DNA of 64,000 bases, taken from contig NW_024104419.1 in assembly GCF_003945595.2 (NCBI RefSeq), forward strand, positions 682,001 to 746,000, read 5' to 3'. The stretch's first letter is position 1. Each line of letters begins with the position of its first letter. Made by a program: the position numbers and the translations under genes. Below, one piece after another: positions 1 through 14,271 of this stretch. Below the pieces are notes generated by a model. It was not told where the DNA came from and ran no database searches. It saw nothing but the letters and a program-made list of their open reading frames with translations. This DNA is from Pipra filicauda. Lineage: Eukaryota; Chordata; Aves; Passeriformes; Pipridae.

Positions 1-3000
1 TTAAAGCTGTTAAGTCAGCTCCTGTCTACCAGTCCTGCCAGCACATTTGATCAGAGGAGCAAGAGGCATCTGCGAATCAAAATCTGCTTCCAGGTTGCCA
101 GGCACAGGATCTACCTAAAATTGCTGAGAGCTGCTTTCTTTTCATTTAAAGAATGCAAGGAAAAACTTAAATGGGGAATAGAAATTTAATCTCAGCTTCA
201 TGCTGTGGTCATCTAAATGTCTCTTGTTTTCCTACATCTTGAAAGCACAGTGATGGCAGACACTGGGTTGGAGAGCAGATCTGTTCCCACAGCACTCTTC
301 TCTGTCCTTTGTTTTCTTCACCAGCACACCAGGACTGGAGACCCTTCTGCTTTTAGTGCTTTGAGATCTACCTTTGAGGTGCTGAGGAAGACCATCATCA
401 CCTTTCTCCATGCTCATCCATATCCCAGCTTCCTCTCAGACACAGTGTGAACCCCTTGTACCTGCACAGCTCAGCACCACTTGGAGGTCACATCCCCTCA
501 AGGTTCCTTTTGTGCAGTTTTTTCCAGGCTGTCTCCCACCTCTCTCTTTACCATACCTGTGGGATCAACCACGCTCAAGTCCTTCCCTGCTCCTGTCTGC
601 CACAGAGGGTCTTGGGCTGAGTGCTCTTAGCATCATCCCTTGCCTTTGGTGTCATCTGCCTCTCATTTGCCTGCTACATTTTGCTCCTCGGGGCAGGGAC
701 AGATCTGTGTCCTGCAGGGCTCTTTGATTATTGGTTGGGCCAAAACATCCTAAACTAAAAGCATCTGCCTTAAAGTGAGACAAAATGCATTGACAGCTGG
801 AAATCAAAGGGACAGTTAAAGGCATAATGCCCTCCAGATGCCTGGAGGAAACTGTTTATTTTGGCTGCCTGTTTAAGGGAAATACGGATTTGCAGTGAAG
901 CTGGAAATTGTTAGTTTGTAAGTGTTCTTCTTCACTGATCAACATGGACAGAAAGATCCTTGGGAGGGACTCAGAGAAGTGAAGATAAGCAAGGAGGAAG
1001 GTTCCTGTGATGTTGTAAATAAGCTGGGAGTGCAACTGGGAACAAATAAACTCAAAGATTTAGTACCTCCAGAACAGCACGTCTGCGGCTGCTCTAGTGG
1101 AAGTGGTTAATTGATTGTTTCCCCAGTGAAGCAGGCTCTGACTGATTGAACCATGGAAAGCTCTCATAGATTTTTCCTGCTGGCTCTTTCTCTTCCCACT
1201 AGTCACGTAGCTTATATTTTTGCCTTCACTCTTAGGTGTCTGGTTCAGCCTAGGAAGTTAGCTTTTATATACTGGAGCAAGGATATGCTGCCCTCTCCCT
1301 CTCGTACTCCCTACGGTTCTGTGTGTTCCTGTTTGGAAATAAAACCAAACTACCTGATTTGTGTATCTTTCTCTTTCTGCTCTGTCTGCCCACTGCTTGC
1401 TCAAAACAGAGTCCACGTGCTGGGAGCTCAAATGCAGCGGGGAAACAAGCCCTGCTAGTGAGAACACATCTCGTGCATAAATCTGCTCAGGGTAAATCCA
1501 GCAAGGGTGAGGAGAGCTGAGCTCCTCCCCGTCTCATACGACCCCTTCCCTGAGTGAAGCCAGGCAGTTCATAGCTGGCAGTACACGATGTTCTCCAGCT
1601 CCCAAAAGCAAATGCAGACTTTATCATCCCTGTTCTCTAGGGCTTTAATTGATTCCCTTACAAGCTCCTCTTGGTCGTTCTGGGCAGGCTGGAGGGCAGG
1701 ATGTGAGATGTGCTGAGCATGGATACACAGAACCAGGGAATAAACACCACAGGAGGGCCGTGGTCTTGTGGCACTGCATCAACATGGGGTGATGCTCAGA
1801 GATACTGGCTCACGTGCCCAACCAGAGCAAGCACCACAGCTTCACTGGGCTTGGTTGTTGTACACTTACATAGCAATACACATTTTAACTTATTTAATAT
1901 TTCTTGCTGTTTGTGTTCAGGGAATGTTGAAGGCTGAAGCCCCGAAGAACCAGGCACAGTATAAACACAGAGTGAAAGCCTTTCTCTTCCCCAAGTCCTC
2001 GCTGTCTAAGTAGCCAAGACAAAGAACAGAAGGCAGTACGATTTTTCTTACACAAGTTCAGGGTATGAAGCATGGGAGTTTAGCTTGGCTTGTCCAACAC
2101 TGCATAAGGAAAGTCTCCCTTCGAGCTAGGAGCTGAATGCAGATTTCCTGCCTTAATCTCAAGACTACCTTCTGCTTTTCACTAATAATAGAAGCAATAT
2201 TCTAACCTTAGAAAAATTAAATTTTAAGCCAGACAGACTTTTACAACATCCTGTGTTGGTTGGGATCCAGGCAAGCCAGGAGTGCTCTGGTCTGTGCATA
2301 GCCCAGCCACCTCCATGCCCTGGAGCTATACTGTGTGCAGTGTCAGGTCACAATGCTCTGCCTTTACTCAAACCTCAAACCCCACCTAGAAGCTGATATC
2401 CTGTTGTTTTAAGTCACATCTCTCCTACACTCTCTTTAGCTATCAAAACCAAGCCCACAAAGGTGCTAAAGGACTAGTGAGACAGAGCTGAGAGGATGAG
2501 TAATGAGATGCTGAGCTGTCAGCCCCGGGTCCCTTGCTTTTTCTCACACTTGTGTAGCCAGCATTTTCCCGAGTCCAGAGAACTCAAGGCTTCACAGCAC
2601 GTGCTGCACTCTGGCTTTACTGTTGGCATTACTAAAACTGGACAGGTTCAGCCCATATTCAGTGGCTTCCAGCCTCTGGGAGCAGGAGTGTGGGAATGGG
2701 CTGGGCACTGCCATGGGGTGTAACTCAGCAGACCATCTTCTGCTCCACTGTGTCCTCCCAAATGTTGGGTTTGGGGCCAGGCTCTTTTTGTTTCAGCCAG
2801 CCAGGATGGGTAAATTGATGTTAAATCAGGCTGATTCTTTTCTGAGGACTGAAGTGTGAGCCCAGATTGATGAAGTGCAGGGTAGTGGTGATTTGCAGAC
2901 CTGTTGTCTGTTGCAATATTCAGTCACGAGAGAAAGGAAAGAGGAAGCACCTGCACGTAGAAAGTGCTGTTAGGAGCAAGTACTTGCTTACCCACTTCCC

Positions 3001-4242
3001 TGATTTATCATAAACACACCAGATCCCCGGGGGCTGTGCTATTCCCCAGCTCTCCAGGCTGGGAAATGCTAGGCACAGTGAGGAAAAGCTTGAGAGATCT
3101 GGGGAAAAGAGAATGGAAGATCAAAAGCAAGAAGAAGGCCAAAAATGCTGAAGTGTGGGAGGCACAAAAGGAGCAGGAAAGGACTGGGGAGTTTAACCAG
3201 TCAAAAGAAGTTTTGCAGCCAGAGGCAAGTTTAAGAGAGCTGCAGAAATGGACTTGGGTACATCCTACGGCCTGGAGAAAAAAGAGACACAAAGTAGGAG
3301 CTCACGTACATGAACAGCCCATCTAGCTCCTCTGGAAGGATTCATAAGAGAAAAGCCCACCTGGAAACTCCGTCAAGAGTCATGAGCATCAGTGTATGAA
3401 AGCACCAGGTTGACAGGCCACCCATGACAGAGGGGTGCAGCTCAGGCAGGTGGGTGTGTGTCCTGCATGCGTGTGAAAACACAGAGGCTGCTTTGGAAAC
3501 CTGCACCACGGTTTCTTCATTCTACAAAACACTCAGTGCAGAAGGCATTTTGTGGCAAATATCCCAAGGGTTTGGGAGCGGGGTCCAGCAGATTGTGGCA
3601 GAATGAAAGGATGGAACTGTGCAGACAAACCACTCCTTTCGGTCTTTTCATTCATACCCACTCATGGCGTTGGCATTGTCACAGCAGAGGCAATGCTGGG
3701 GATGACAGGTGGAATTTAGTGCGTTTGAATTTTAATCAGCAATTATTGTTAAACACAATAATGCGTCAAGTGGTGGGTAATTTAGCTCCAATTCCAAAAA
3801 TACAGACTCATCCACTCCAGCTCTAAATGTCCAATCTCTTTGCTCCAAACAGACTAGCATATAGAAATGTATGAATGATAACCAAGCAAAGTAATGATGG
3901 CTGGAGAATTAAGATGGCTCAGAACTATCCAGCCAAACTATATATTAATAGTATGGCAGCCATCCCAGGCCATGCTTAGAGAGACTCAAGCTTACTTCTC
4001 TCACTGACACTCAAAGGGCTGTGTCTTCATCTGATTCCCCTGTGCACTCACACAGACATATGTTTGTGTCTGTGAAAGGAGAGGAAATGTTTAAATTCTG
4101 TTGTAATGTCAATATTCAGTGCCAAGACCGGGAAGTTCTGCTACCTGTGTGACTGGAGCAGTTCCTGGAAGGAATACAGAAAATAGAATCAGAGACATCT
4201 CTTTCTGATATTCTGAGTTTGATAATGTAAAGTTAGTTTTTT
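1..4242. other. Intergenic DNA, no gene recognised
   Basis: Ordinary mid-GC vertebrate DNA. The open frames are short, overlap on both strands, and carry no recognisable domain or consistent splice signals. No CpG island, RNA gene or intact transposon was seen. In human the gene on this side of YWHAB is RIMS4; none of its exons was recognised here. Confidence 0.6.
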
Positions 4243-4345
4243 AGCTCATCTAGTTCCACCTCCCTGCCATGGGCAGGGACACCTTCCTCTAGACTCATCT
4301 CAGCATTCCTGCTCCCCTGCAGGAGTGGCCCATCAGGGCCAAAGT
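4243..4345 (-). mobile_element. CR1 LINE fragment (3' region)
   Basis: The plus strand reads like the antisense of the CR1 3' region: a stretch resembling 'agttccacctccctgccatg' followed by 'ggcagggacaccttcc' and a degenerate 'ctagac'. This wording is typical of sauropsid CR1 copies. The element is short and 5'-truncated, as CR1 copies usually are, so it is inert. The edges are approximate. Confidence 0.65.
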
Positions 4346-7300
4346 CAGTGGCTTTCAGACTAATGGCCCCTTTGCACACACACACTCTGAGCCTGGGAGG
4401 CAACAGGTTTGTGAAATATCTCTTTTAAATGAGTCTGCTGAGTCTGTAATAAGAAGAGGACAGAAATAATCCTGTCTGTGGCTTCCCACAGATGGGCTTT
4501 AGCACTTGTAAAAGTTGTAGCAAATGGATTTGCTCCGGCCTCGGATAGACACTGACAGATTGATAGGAGGAGGTGATGTGGCTGCAGCACAACTGCAGCT
4601 TGGGGGGAGAAATCCCTGCAGGCCCTTGCAGGCACCTCAGATGTGTTGCCATCCTGTGCCTGTGCCTGTGCCTGTGCTGAGGCTGGGCTCAGCCAAAGGG
4701 GCTTTTGTGTCCTGCAGTGCTGGGCAAGGCACTAGAAGCCAACAGAGAAGGGGAAAAATGCTTTTTCTTCATCTCAAAAGCCAACAACAGTTTGGCAAAA
4801 TGTGTTTGTATGTTTATGGTGCTGCCACAAAAGCCACTTTCACCCTTTTTCTTGGTTTGCCTTGCCTTTTCCCTCCCTCCTTCCTGCAGGCTGCGATAAC
4901 CATGTCCCAAAATGAAGGGAAGATTCACTTGTCTGCAGTTAGCAGAGGGGCTAAATTTGTTGTACATTATGCACATTCTTCACGATGCAGCATTTTTTGC
5001 TGAACTTGAGAGGAATAATGTTACATAAGAAGCCCCGAACAGATTGTCTAAGAACACTACACAAGACAAATAATTGGAAGCTGTGACTCAAACTGTGTAA
5101 CTACAAACTGAAGGCAAGACCAGTTTTTTATCAACCAAGTGATAACACAAGTTTTATCATAATACCCTAAACGTTGCATCAACTTGAAAATAAACAGAGA
5201 TCTCAATAACCTGCTGTAGTTATCACCAGCAAACTCACATTTAGCTTCACAACTCCATTCTGTCTGCTGACATAACCAGTCCCCAAACCAAAAATAATGT
5301 GCTCTACCTTTCAAAATACCTTATCTATATATGCTATCAACAGACTGCTCCTTCAAGTGTTGTAACTCCTCTCTTAAATCTCTAAGTATAGAAAACTATA
5401 GGAGGAAATGAAGGGGATTCTGTACTGGGAAGAATGTGTATCTTCTGGAAGTTTAAAATTAAAGCAGCATATGATAAAATTCACTACAAGCATGTCTTGG
5501 AAATATATTTTTATATTGATTGGTTTGGTACTCTCAGAGTTATTATATTTCTTATCATCTGTCTATAAAGATATACTGGAAGTACCAGTGAAAATCCAGA
5601 TAATGTTTTCATGTTTTTACAGACACTATATTTCACACCAAGTACTGGAATATATCACTGCATTTCTTATCTCACTAGTCTTGTTTTTATTCCCCTCTTC
5701 ACAGTTAATTTCAACTCTTTTTTTTTTACATTTGCAGGCTCATGAAATCATTCACCTTTGTCAGTCTGTTTGAGGCCATGGTTGCCAGCATTCCCACTGC
5801 AATTCAGGCTGGGTTTCATGCTTTTTGCCAAGGAGAATTCTTCAAGTTCATCCAGATTGCTTTCAATCTTCAAAATATTAGGCCCACTCATTCAAATACT
5901 TAGTAAAAGTACTGTAAAACAGTTTACCATATTTTACTTTTGCTGCCAAAAAGCCTCCCTCACTTCAGAGTTCAGCTATTAAAGTGTTTATCATCATTGC
6001 CCCAAAACCTGCCCTTTTTCACTTTAATTCTTGTCATTAAAGGCTTGATCTCACAAAGGTTCTGTGCTCAGTTGCCTTGACTCCAGTGCAAAACATCTTC
6101 AGTTTGCCTCTGACAAAATGGAGTTGCAGCAGTGATTCAGGACTGCTGAGAAACTGCTTCAATAAAGCAGGACACTTGTCATATGAAAGGAAATATGGTT
6201 TGAATGCATCTCAGGGGTCAATAAATCTGCTGCTGGCTGGCTGGAGAGATAACTACCTTGTCTTACAAGGTCCAAGATTGCTTTTAGTTTGTTTCAATAA
6301 AATTGTGGGGGATGTAGAAATATGGTCAGGAGGCATTCACTGCTGATGATGGATCAGCACAGACTGTACCAGCTCCTCGTGGGATCCCTGAGGGACTGGG
6401 GGGACAGTGCAATCCCCAGCCTGGAGGTTCGGGTTTAGGGTTTTTTTAATTTTGTAAACACCATGTTAGTTTCTTTCACTCTTGTCTCTCTAAAATTCCC
6501 ATCCCTAAAGCAAACAGGGATTTTGTTTATCCAGCAGCACCCGCCCAAGGTCTTAGTGCACTGATGACACACTCCTCAGCATTTGCACCAGCTCACTGGG
6601 GGAGTCCAGTGGGTCGAATCCACTTGCATTTTTTCATGAACAAAGGGCCGAATTTAATTCGTATGTGTCATGATCACAAGTTTCAGCTCTGGCAGAGATG
6701 TACCCCAGCCCCAGGAGATCTCCTGTTTCCCAGGGCAGTTGGGACTGTGCTCTGTTCCCAGCACCACTGACTGCTCCACTTTTACCTGGAGCACAGATGT
6801 GCTCTGTCTCCAGCAGATGCATTGCTGCCCTGGGGCAGATCACTTATTGGAGCAGATGCTGATTCTTGCTTTTCACGGCAAAGTACACGTGATGCTGCAG
6901 CCCCGGACAGACTCCGGAGGAGGTGCTCCCCCTGCACACACTTCCCCCAGTCCCCAGCTGATGGCTCTGCAGGCATCTGCCCAGCTGCCCTGTGCCAGGG
7001 GCTCTACTTCCTAACAAAGGCAATTTCCATAATGCCAGAGAGTGTTAGAGTGACCTACACATGCAAGTATTTGAAGGAAATGTGAAATACTGACATATAA
7101 AGAGGCATTTGGGTAACTGAAGACCAAGCTTAAGGCCAGAACCTTGAATTCTCTGCAACCTCTCCTACAGTGGGTTTTGCAGCAGAAACCTGTGCACCCT
7201 GTGAGCTGTACCCCAGCTCTGGGGGATTTGCTCCCATCACAGGGTGCTGCAGCACTCAGCCCTGCTGTCCCCACCTCGCTGGGATGGGATCCTGGCATGG

Positions 7301-8369
7301 GCAGTGTGGGAGCTCTCCTGTCACCAGGTGCCTGCCCTGGGTGTTATGTGCATTGATCCAGTGGAAGAACCTGCCCAGTTCTTCCTCAAGCAGGAGATAC
7401 AGGCAGGGGTTGTCTGAACACCTCTAAGGTATCTGCTCTTGTCACATCTTGGGTTCCCTTTGTCCCTCTCCAGTGCACAGCTTTATCCTGGAGAGTGGTC
7501 CTTGATGGGAGGAGGAGCAGCTCCTCACTGATGGTGGGGTTTCCCTGATTTTGCCTGGTTTGCCCATGTTTTAGTTATCCCTGGGTCACCTCCCTGCTCT
7601 TCCCTGTCCACTCACAAGGAGCCAGAGGAGAGCACTGCTGTACCAGCACTGCCCCGGTGGGATGCCTGAGGGGCACTGCTCCTCTTGGCTGCCAGTCAGA
7701 GAAAAATCTGGAAACAGGATCCATCTCCAAGAGACTCTGATTTTTTTAATTTGCTTTCTGCTTTATTTAGCTATTTTCTGAAACAATCTCAGCAGTGAAA
7801 AGCCTTTTCAGAATAGAACGGGAAGATTTTCTTTCTTCTGAAAACGCTGAAACAAGATGTTTTGATTCTGCCAGATTTTTTGTTTGTTTGTTTCATTTCA
7901 AAACAAAATTCCAGTGAAACGCAGTCAGTTTTGTGAAGCACTTTGATTTTGATGGGCCCGTGTCTCTGCTGGCTTAAATATTTTTCCGGCTATCTGCATT
8001 TGGGAGAAGCGGGAGGGAAGGCAGAGCAGATGTCACACCATGCTTTGCAGAGCTGGAGATCTGGCACCCATCCGACAAACAGCCTCAGGAAGAGTGGGAA
8101 CATGGTGTGGGTGCAGCTGGGGCTCGGCAAGGGACAAGCTGAGGAAGAGGGAGAGTCATGGAAACCTTTCTGATGACAGGGCCACGTAAACCACCGATGG
8201 CCTGGCCCTGGTGCCAACCTCTGCTCCTGATTTCCGAGGGACCTCAAGCAAATGTCTGTGGCTCTGTGACCTGTAAAGGAGGCAATAACAGGGTGACCCC
8301 TTGGGCCACTGTGTCTACTGAGGATTTAGGCTTTTGAGGGCTGCAACACCCTTTTTAGGGCTGCAAACC
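4346..8369. other. Intergenic DNA, no gene recognised
   Basis: It contains an AT-rich block at about 5.0-6.1 kb in which a 121-codon hydrophobic open frame (5408-5773, plus) occurs, but nothing links that frame to a family. The rest is unremarkable apart from short simple repeats. Confidence 0.55.
4653..4676. repeat. Hexanucleotide repeat (CCTGTG)4
   Basis: Four perfect consecutive copies of the hexamer CCTGTG. A simple tandem repeat in non-coding DNA, possibly polymorphic. Confidence 0.85.
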
Positions 8370-8490
8370 CCCTCTAAGATCACTGAGCCCAACCTTTAAC
8401 CCAGCACTGCCAACCCCACCCCTGAACCACATCCCCAAGTGCCACATCTGCATGTTTTTTGCATCCCTCCAGGGATGGCGACTCAACATA
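8370..8490 (-). mobile_element. CR1 LINE fragment (3' region)
   Basis: On the plus strand it reads 'ctaagatcactgagcccaac', 'ccccaagtgccacatctgca' and 'ctccagggatggcgactcaa', the antisense of the conserved CR1 3' portion (sense form: GGTGACTCCATCCCTGGAGG..., then GATCTTAGAGG). It is diverged and truncated at both ends. Support comes from the recognised consensus wording only; no alignment was run. Confidence 0.75.
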
Positions 8491-11400
8491 ACTTTTGTGT
8501 TGTTATTTTGAACACCACAGCCCTCATCTATGCTGTGGGCTCTTTACTGTGTGCAAAGCAAGCAAGAACAGTAATTCCCTGGACCTGTGAATTTTTGTTA
8601 AGACAGGCAGTGGCAGAAGAATTTAAATGCACATCCCAGCATTCTGTCGACACAAAAAGAAATCCAGGCTTTGCAAAGTCAAAGAGAAGCAATTTTGCCC
8701 TCCTGGGAGCTACAAAATAGGTTGAGATGCCAAAAATAACCTGTTACTAGTTATAGATGCTCCAGCTCTTTTACCGAGACATGAAAACTTGAGCTGGGTT
8801 TAATACAAGACACTTGTTTAGTGTCACTGTGACCTTCTGCAGATTTCCCACCCCAGCTTTAACCAAGTTACAAACAAATCCACCCTGTCACTTCATTGCT
8901 TTATTCTTGCACGAAGCTCCCTCGGTGAGATTCGACTCGTTTTCGTAATGCCTTCGTTTCCTTCATGAATGCATTTGCATGAAAACCTGGTCCCCAAATG
9001 GTTGGTCCAGGTTGTCAGGAAACAGAGAGGAGGTCAGGCACCAGTTCTCAGAAGCACCCACATGAAGTGGGAGCTCTCACGGGTGGTTTTGGGGCTTGGG
9101 GTTGTTGCTCCCATCGATTTAGGGTCAGAGACCCAGCTGGGTTGGGATGTTTAACAGTTTCACACCTGCATCGAGAGAGCACCAAGCCACACCAAATGCT
9201 GAGAGAAAATATTTGGCCCTTCTAAGAGAGTTATGGCCCAAGGATTTTTCTACGGGAAATTATCTAAACTACAAATCAAGCTGGCAAGTTCCTGCTCTAG
9301 AGATCATTCTGTTGGACACCAGGAAATCATTTGAGCAGGGCCACAGAGGTGGCCTCACCCTGGGGGCACTCGGGTGCCCATAGTGCTGGGTCTCAGGGTG
9401 CTGGAGTGACTCAGGGAGCACCCACACAGAGTCTTGCAGCCAGTTCCAAGCTCAGCTCTTCTCACCCTGTGCCCAACCCCCCCAGCAGCAAACAAGTGTG
9501 TTAAAATCCTGATTCAGTCCCACCAGAGTCTGCCTGAGCCAAGCCAGGCTGGAGCATCCGTGTGTCCCTCTATCCCAGGTCACCCCTGACACTGAGTGTG
9601 GTGCCTCCACAGCCCCATCCCCAAGCACACACAGACCCTCCTGTGCAAGCCCAGAGAACACCCCAGGCTCTTCCCAGGGAAGGGGAGATTGGAGGCAGGA
9701 GATGAAGAGAGGGTGGGGTGAGATGTGGAGGTTGGTCCTTCTCCTCCCCACCTTTCTCATTCCAGCTATTACATATTTCTTGTGGTCCTTTCTAGTCTCA
9801 GGAGTGCCAGACCCTGCTCTGTGTTTTGGAGAAACCATGAGCTGGACAAGAGGCAGGATTTTAGCTGGGAATGGGATGGCCTGGAGGAAAGGTCAACAGC
9901 CTGATATTCAGGGCTCACATCTCCTGCTCCCTCTGCTCTCGCTCCTGCAGCGCCCAAGCAGAGGGCAGAGGAGAGGCAGCAAAGAGGGTCACTGGAACAG
10001 AGATAAACAAAGGATAATCTTTCAGGCAAAAATTCATCATTTAAAGCCAAAGCAGAGAAGCAATTTTGCAGCTAGCACAGCATTAAACAGTTGGGCTAAA
10101 CCACTTCAGCAGCAAGCAGGTGTCTCAGGGCTCAAAAAACCCATCCATCCATGGCCACAGGGTGATTATCCTGCATAGCTCAGGTGTTTCCAAGACCAGA
10201 AGGCCAAATTCCTTGCTGTAGCCACTGCTTTTATTGATTTATTTATTTGCACAAAGTGCCAGTGATGTCTCTGGAGGATGCCTGCGGTGGTACAGCCCCT
10301 GCCTGAGGAACAGATGCTCCTGGAGGATCATTTCCATTTGCAAGACCTCACATCAAGAGAGCAAACATGAGCCATTCGTGCTGCCTTTGCCCCAGCCTCC
10401 CCCTTCCTCATCCTCAGCTCTGCCCTGCCCTTACCACGGCCAGAGTTACTGTATTGTTTCAGTGCCAAAGCATGAGAGAACAGGTTTAGTCTGTCTGGTT
10501 TGCCTGGTGTGTTCAGGCAGAGCCCTGGCTTTGTCCAGGTCGTGCTGGAGGTGGCACAGAACCGGCCAAGGAGAGGGGAAAGGCCCAGGGGCTGGTTAGT
10601 GTTGCAGTCTGACACTTAGCACGGTCATGAACTTCCTGAAGCCAGAGGAGAGTGGGGCACTTCAGTAGCTAAAGCCCTGGGTGAGGTTTGGAAGAGTGCA
10701 AGGGGTTTGGGAAGTGCAAGGCTGGACCCTGCTCTGGCTCAGTCCTGCTGCAAGCACCTCAGCTCCCCTCCCAGCTGCAGACTGAGCCGAGCCTGCCCCG
10801 GCCCAGGGAGATCAGGGAGAGGGAGGTGGCGCTGGGGGCACTGCCCTGCCTGTGCCAGGGTGTCTCCATCACGGGGTACCACAGCTCTGGAGCCATGTGG
10901 CATCCAGGAAGCATCTTTCCTTTCCTCCGCCACCTGGGAGTTCCACAGGCAGCAGGCAGGTCAGTGCTGGGGCAGCCTGCTCGTCTGCTCTGAAACCCAG
11001 GTGAGGAGGAGGAGGAGAAGGAGGAGAGCTCAGAGCTGCCCAGAGGAGCTGCTGCTGCTGCTGTTGCCGTTGGCAAGCTGTCCCCTCCACACCTCGCTGC
11101 AGAGCTCTGACGTCAGACGCCTCTGACAACTTTGCTGTCAGTCAAAAGCCTTTTCCCAAACAGACAGTGACAGTTTGCAGTGCAACCACCAGTCCTCGCT
11201 GGCTTCTTTCCCTTCTTTCTTTTTTAAGCACATGGATTTAAATTTTAAATTGCTGATCCATTACTGGCCTCCTGAGCAAACGAACCTTCCCATGGTCCCT
11301 AGTGCTGTGTCCTCTCCTCTGCCTGCTCTCTGCCTGCTGCCACAGCCCTCAGGACCAGCCCTGACCCCAGGAGTCTCCCTGCAGCAAGCAAGAGCACGAA

Positions 11401-14182
11401 GCCTTGGCTCCACCAACACCATGAAGCTCTCGGGAGCCAGGAATGTGGGCCATGGCAATTGGAAAAAGTCCTCCATCTCCTGAGGTTGGTCATATTTAGC
11501 AGGTGGTTGAGACCCTTCAAAGGCTCATTTGACCCCTTTCCCTCCCATTTATCTTTCTTTCCTTTTCTTCCTTTCCTCCTTGCAGGAGGAAGCAAGGCTG
11601 GTCCCTGCTTTGATCTTGGGTCCTCCAGCCTGAGGCTCTGAGAGAAGACAGAGATCACACTGGGGTTTAGGTGCCTGCACAGGGAGGCAGCTGGCCAGTA
11701 CCCTTTTCTCCTTTATCCTGAGCTGTGCTGGATCCTAGGAAGTGTAATATTTGTTTGTACATGTCAGTAAATCCCCCCTGTGCTACAGGAGGTCACCTTC
11801 CCTAATCTACGATGTCCAATTGCGTAAGTGAGATACTGAACAAATAGCTTAAATTTAATCTGTGTTTGCTTCCATCTCAAGCATGGCAAATCAATTCCTG
11901 GGCAAGCACAGCTTCAGTGCAGGGCTGGGAACACACACACTGGTCATGGTAACCTCCAAAACAGCAAAAAAAAAAAGAGAGAAATAAACCAAGTGATGCT
12001 TTCCTGCCTGTTGCAGCACCTCTCCCTGTCAAACATCAGTCCAGGGCTGGGGTTTCAATGCCTTCAGCAGAGGCCAGGACTTGCTGTGTCCAGGTGAGGT
12101 CCTGGGACAAAGGACAGTGCTCTGGGTCTCAGCAGGTGGGTGCAGTTTTGAGCAGCCTCGTGTCAGTATTATGAGGCACCAACTCTCATCTTCCCTGAAA
12201 CCCTCCCAGCCCGTCCAGCACCAACAGGAGTGTCTCCCTCTGACAGATTAAAGACAGGAGAGGAAGGCACAGGACAAGGGGCAACAGGGCTTGGAAGGTG
12301 TCCTGGTAACACCGTGGGCGAGAGGAGGCAGAGAGGGATTCAGTTCTCTTGCTTCCCTCCCCACCCATTTTTCTTTGGTTCGTTAATGACCTTTCATTCA
12401 ACAGCAGAGATATTAATAGGATGCTTCAATTCCAAATGTCCCTATCTCCCCTCCCTGCTCCCCCTCTCTTCACACTTTCTGGCACTCTAACAGTTTCCTT
12501 CACATTAATTAAAACAAATAACAAGCTTATACATCTCATCAGGGTAATTCAGAAACTAAACACATCAGCCATCTATTTGACCCAGTCACTGCAGATGGAG
12601 CAAAACCAGCTCTTTCCTCTCTGCCACAGTTTCTCCCTCTCCCTGTTGGAATAAGGATGTGCTTTAAATGTCCATCCTCAGCCAGACACCATGATGGGTA
12701 GGAAATGCTGTGCCTCTAAGCACCTGCTGTGTCCTGCCTGCTCTGCTGGTGTCAAGCCCATGTCATGAGCTGTCACTGTCCTCTGCATGGCACAGATGTC
12801 CCAGGTGCTCTGAACCCTGGTGAGCACTGCCCCACTCCCTCCAGCAGCTCAGGGCTGCAGCTACCCCACCTCTGCAGCCACTTACTGCCTCTGGCTTCCA
12901 TTTCCCAGGCTCAGGGAGGGATAAACAGTCCCTGGCATGCTGTGGTTTGGAGCTGGCCCTTAAGTGCAGCCTCCTGCTGAGCCTCTCTGCATTCTGGGCT
13001 GCAGCTCAGCCCTTCACAAAGCAAACACAGCGCCGGTCTAGTGCTGCTTACAGCTTATTTCAGGCACCAAAATTCAGGAGCAAACTCCTGTTGCCTGCTC
13101 CCTGAGTAGTCTTTGTGTGGGATCCCATCAGGCAGTGGGAGGGGGCCAGCACAGGGGTGGCTGGGGGCTCACACCACTCCTGGGGATGGGAAATAATTCT
13201 GCACGTGGATCCCAAGCAGCTGGGGTTTGTGTGGGCAGGAAAATGCCTCCATGGCTCCAAGCCTGGCACTACCAGGAGGCAACAAGAGTGGCCAGCATGG
13301 GTTTCCAAGGGAGAGACAACAGAAATCGGGATAGAAGGAGCACATACTCCTCTTTTCAGGGCTGCAAGGAAGCACCACATCTCTGCCCCTGGAGGCAGCC
13401 AGGGAGAGGGGACTGCTGCCCATCCCACAGAGCTTCTTCTGTACATGGAAAGAGTTAGCTTCAAATCTCCTAATTTACCCTGAGTTCTTCTCTTTAATAG
13501 TATTCATAGTGGGAGCCATCTGGACCTGGTACTTTATTAGCTTAGAATAATTCAGCTGCTTTGTTAATCTCATCCCATTTCATAGGGTTCATTCCAGTTT
13601 CCTCGCAGTGCAACCCGGGACAGGGCACTGCTGCTGCCCTCGCTCTCCTGGCTGACAGCTCCCCCATCACCCAGAGACAGGGGCAGCCACCTCTCTGCAG
13701 GCCCTGTCCCTCCAAACATGGCCACAGATTTCTTTAATGTCTCTGACTCTCTTAGCAGGCAGTTGGGGGCTGCTAAATCCACTGGGGTTTCCCCCTGGCA
13801 ACTGGGGACTGCAGCGAGTCCCTGTGGCCCCTCACAAAACCTCCCAAACCTCTGGTAGGGGCAGAACTTTGTAGTCCCCAATGGCCCAGCCTTCCAGTGC
13901 CACATCCCACATCAGGGGACCTCCTCAGCCTCCCAGGAGTCCAGCAAGCATCACTGCTCCTCAGCCACAGCAGCCACATGCTGCCCCAAACTCTGGCCTT
14001 GTTACAAAGCCATAATTGAGCTCTTATCATCCTGAATTATTAAGTTGCCCTCTATTGAGAGAAACCAATTTGCCAGCAAATTTTCTTCTACTCTGCCTGT
14101 AGCTCTGTACCACTAAGTGGTCATAAGCCTGGTGCTGATCTTCCTGAGAATGTATGGAGAGATGAATCTTATGGACATTGTG

Positions 14183-14271
14183 ATCCTCTCCAACTCCCTT
14201 CTTCCCTCTCCTCTCCCTCTCCATCTCCCTTCTTCCCTCTCCCTTTACTTCTCCTCTCCTCTCCTCTCCAC
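14183..14271 (+). repeat. Polypyrimidine (CT-rich) tract
   Basis: About 89 bases almost entirely C and T on the plus strand, broken by only a few A residues. It contains an internal direct repeat of 'tcccttcttccctctcc' and ends in a TCTCC series. A low-complexity tract of this kind can adopt non-B structure; no function can be read from the sequence. Confidence 0.8.
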
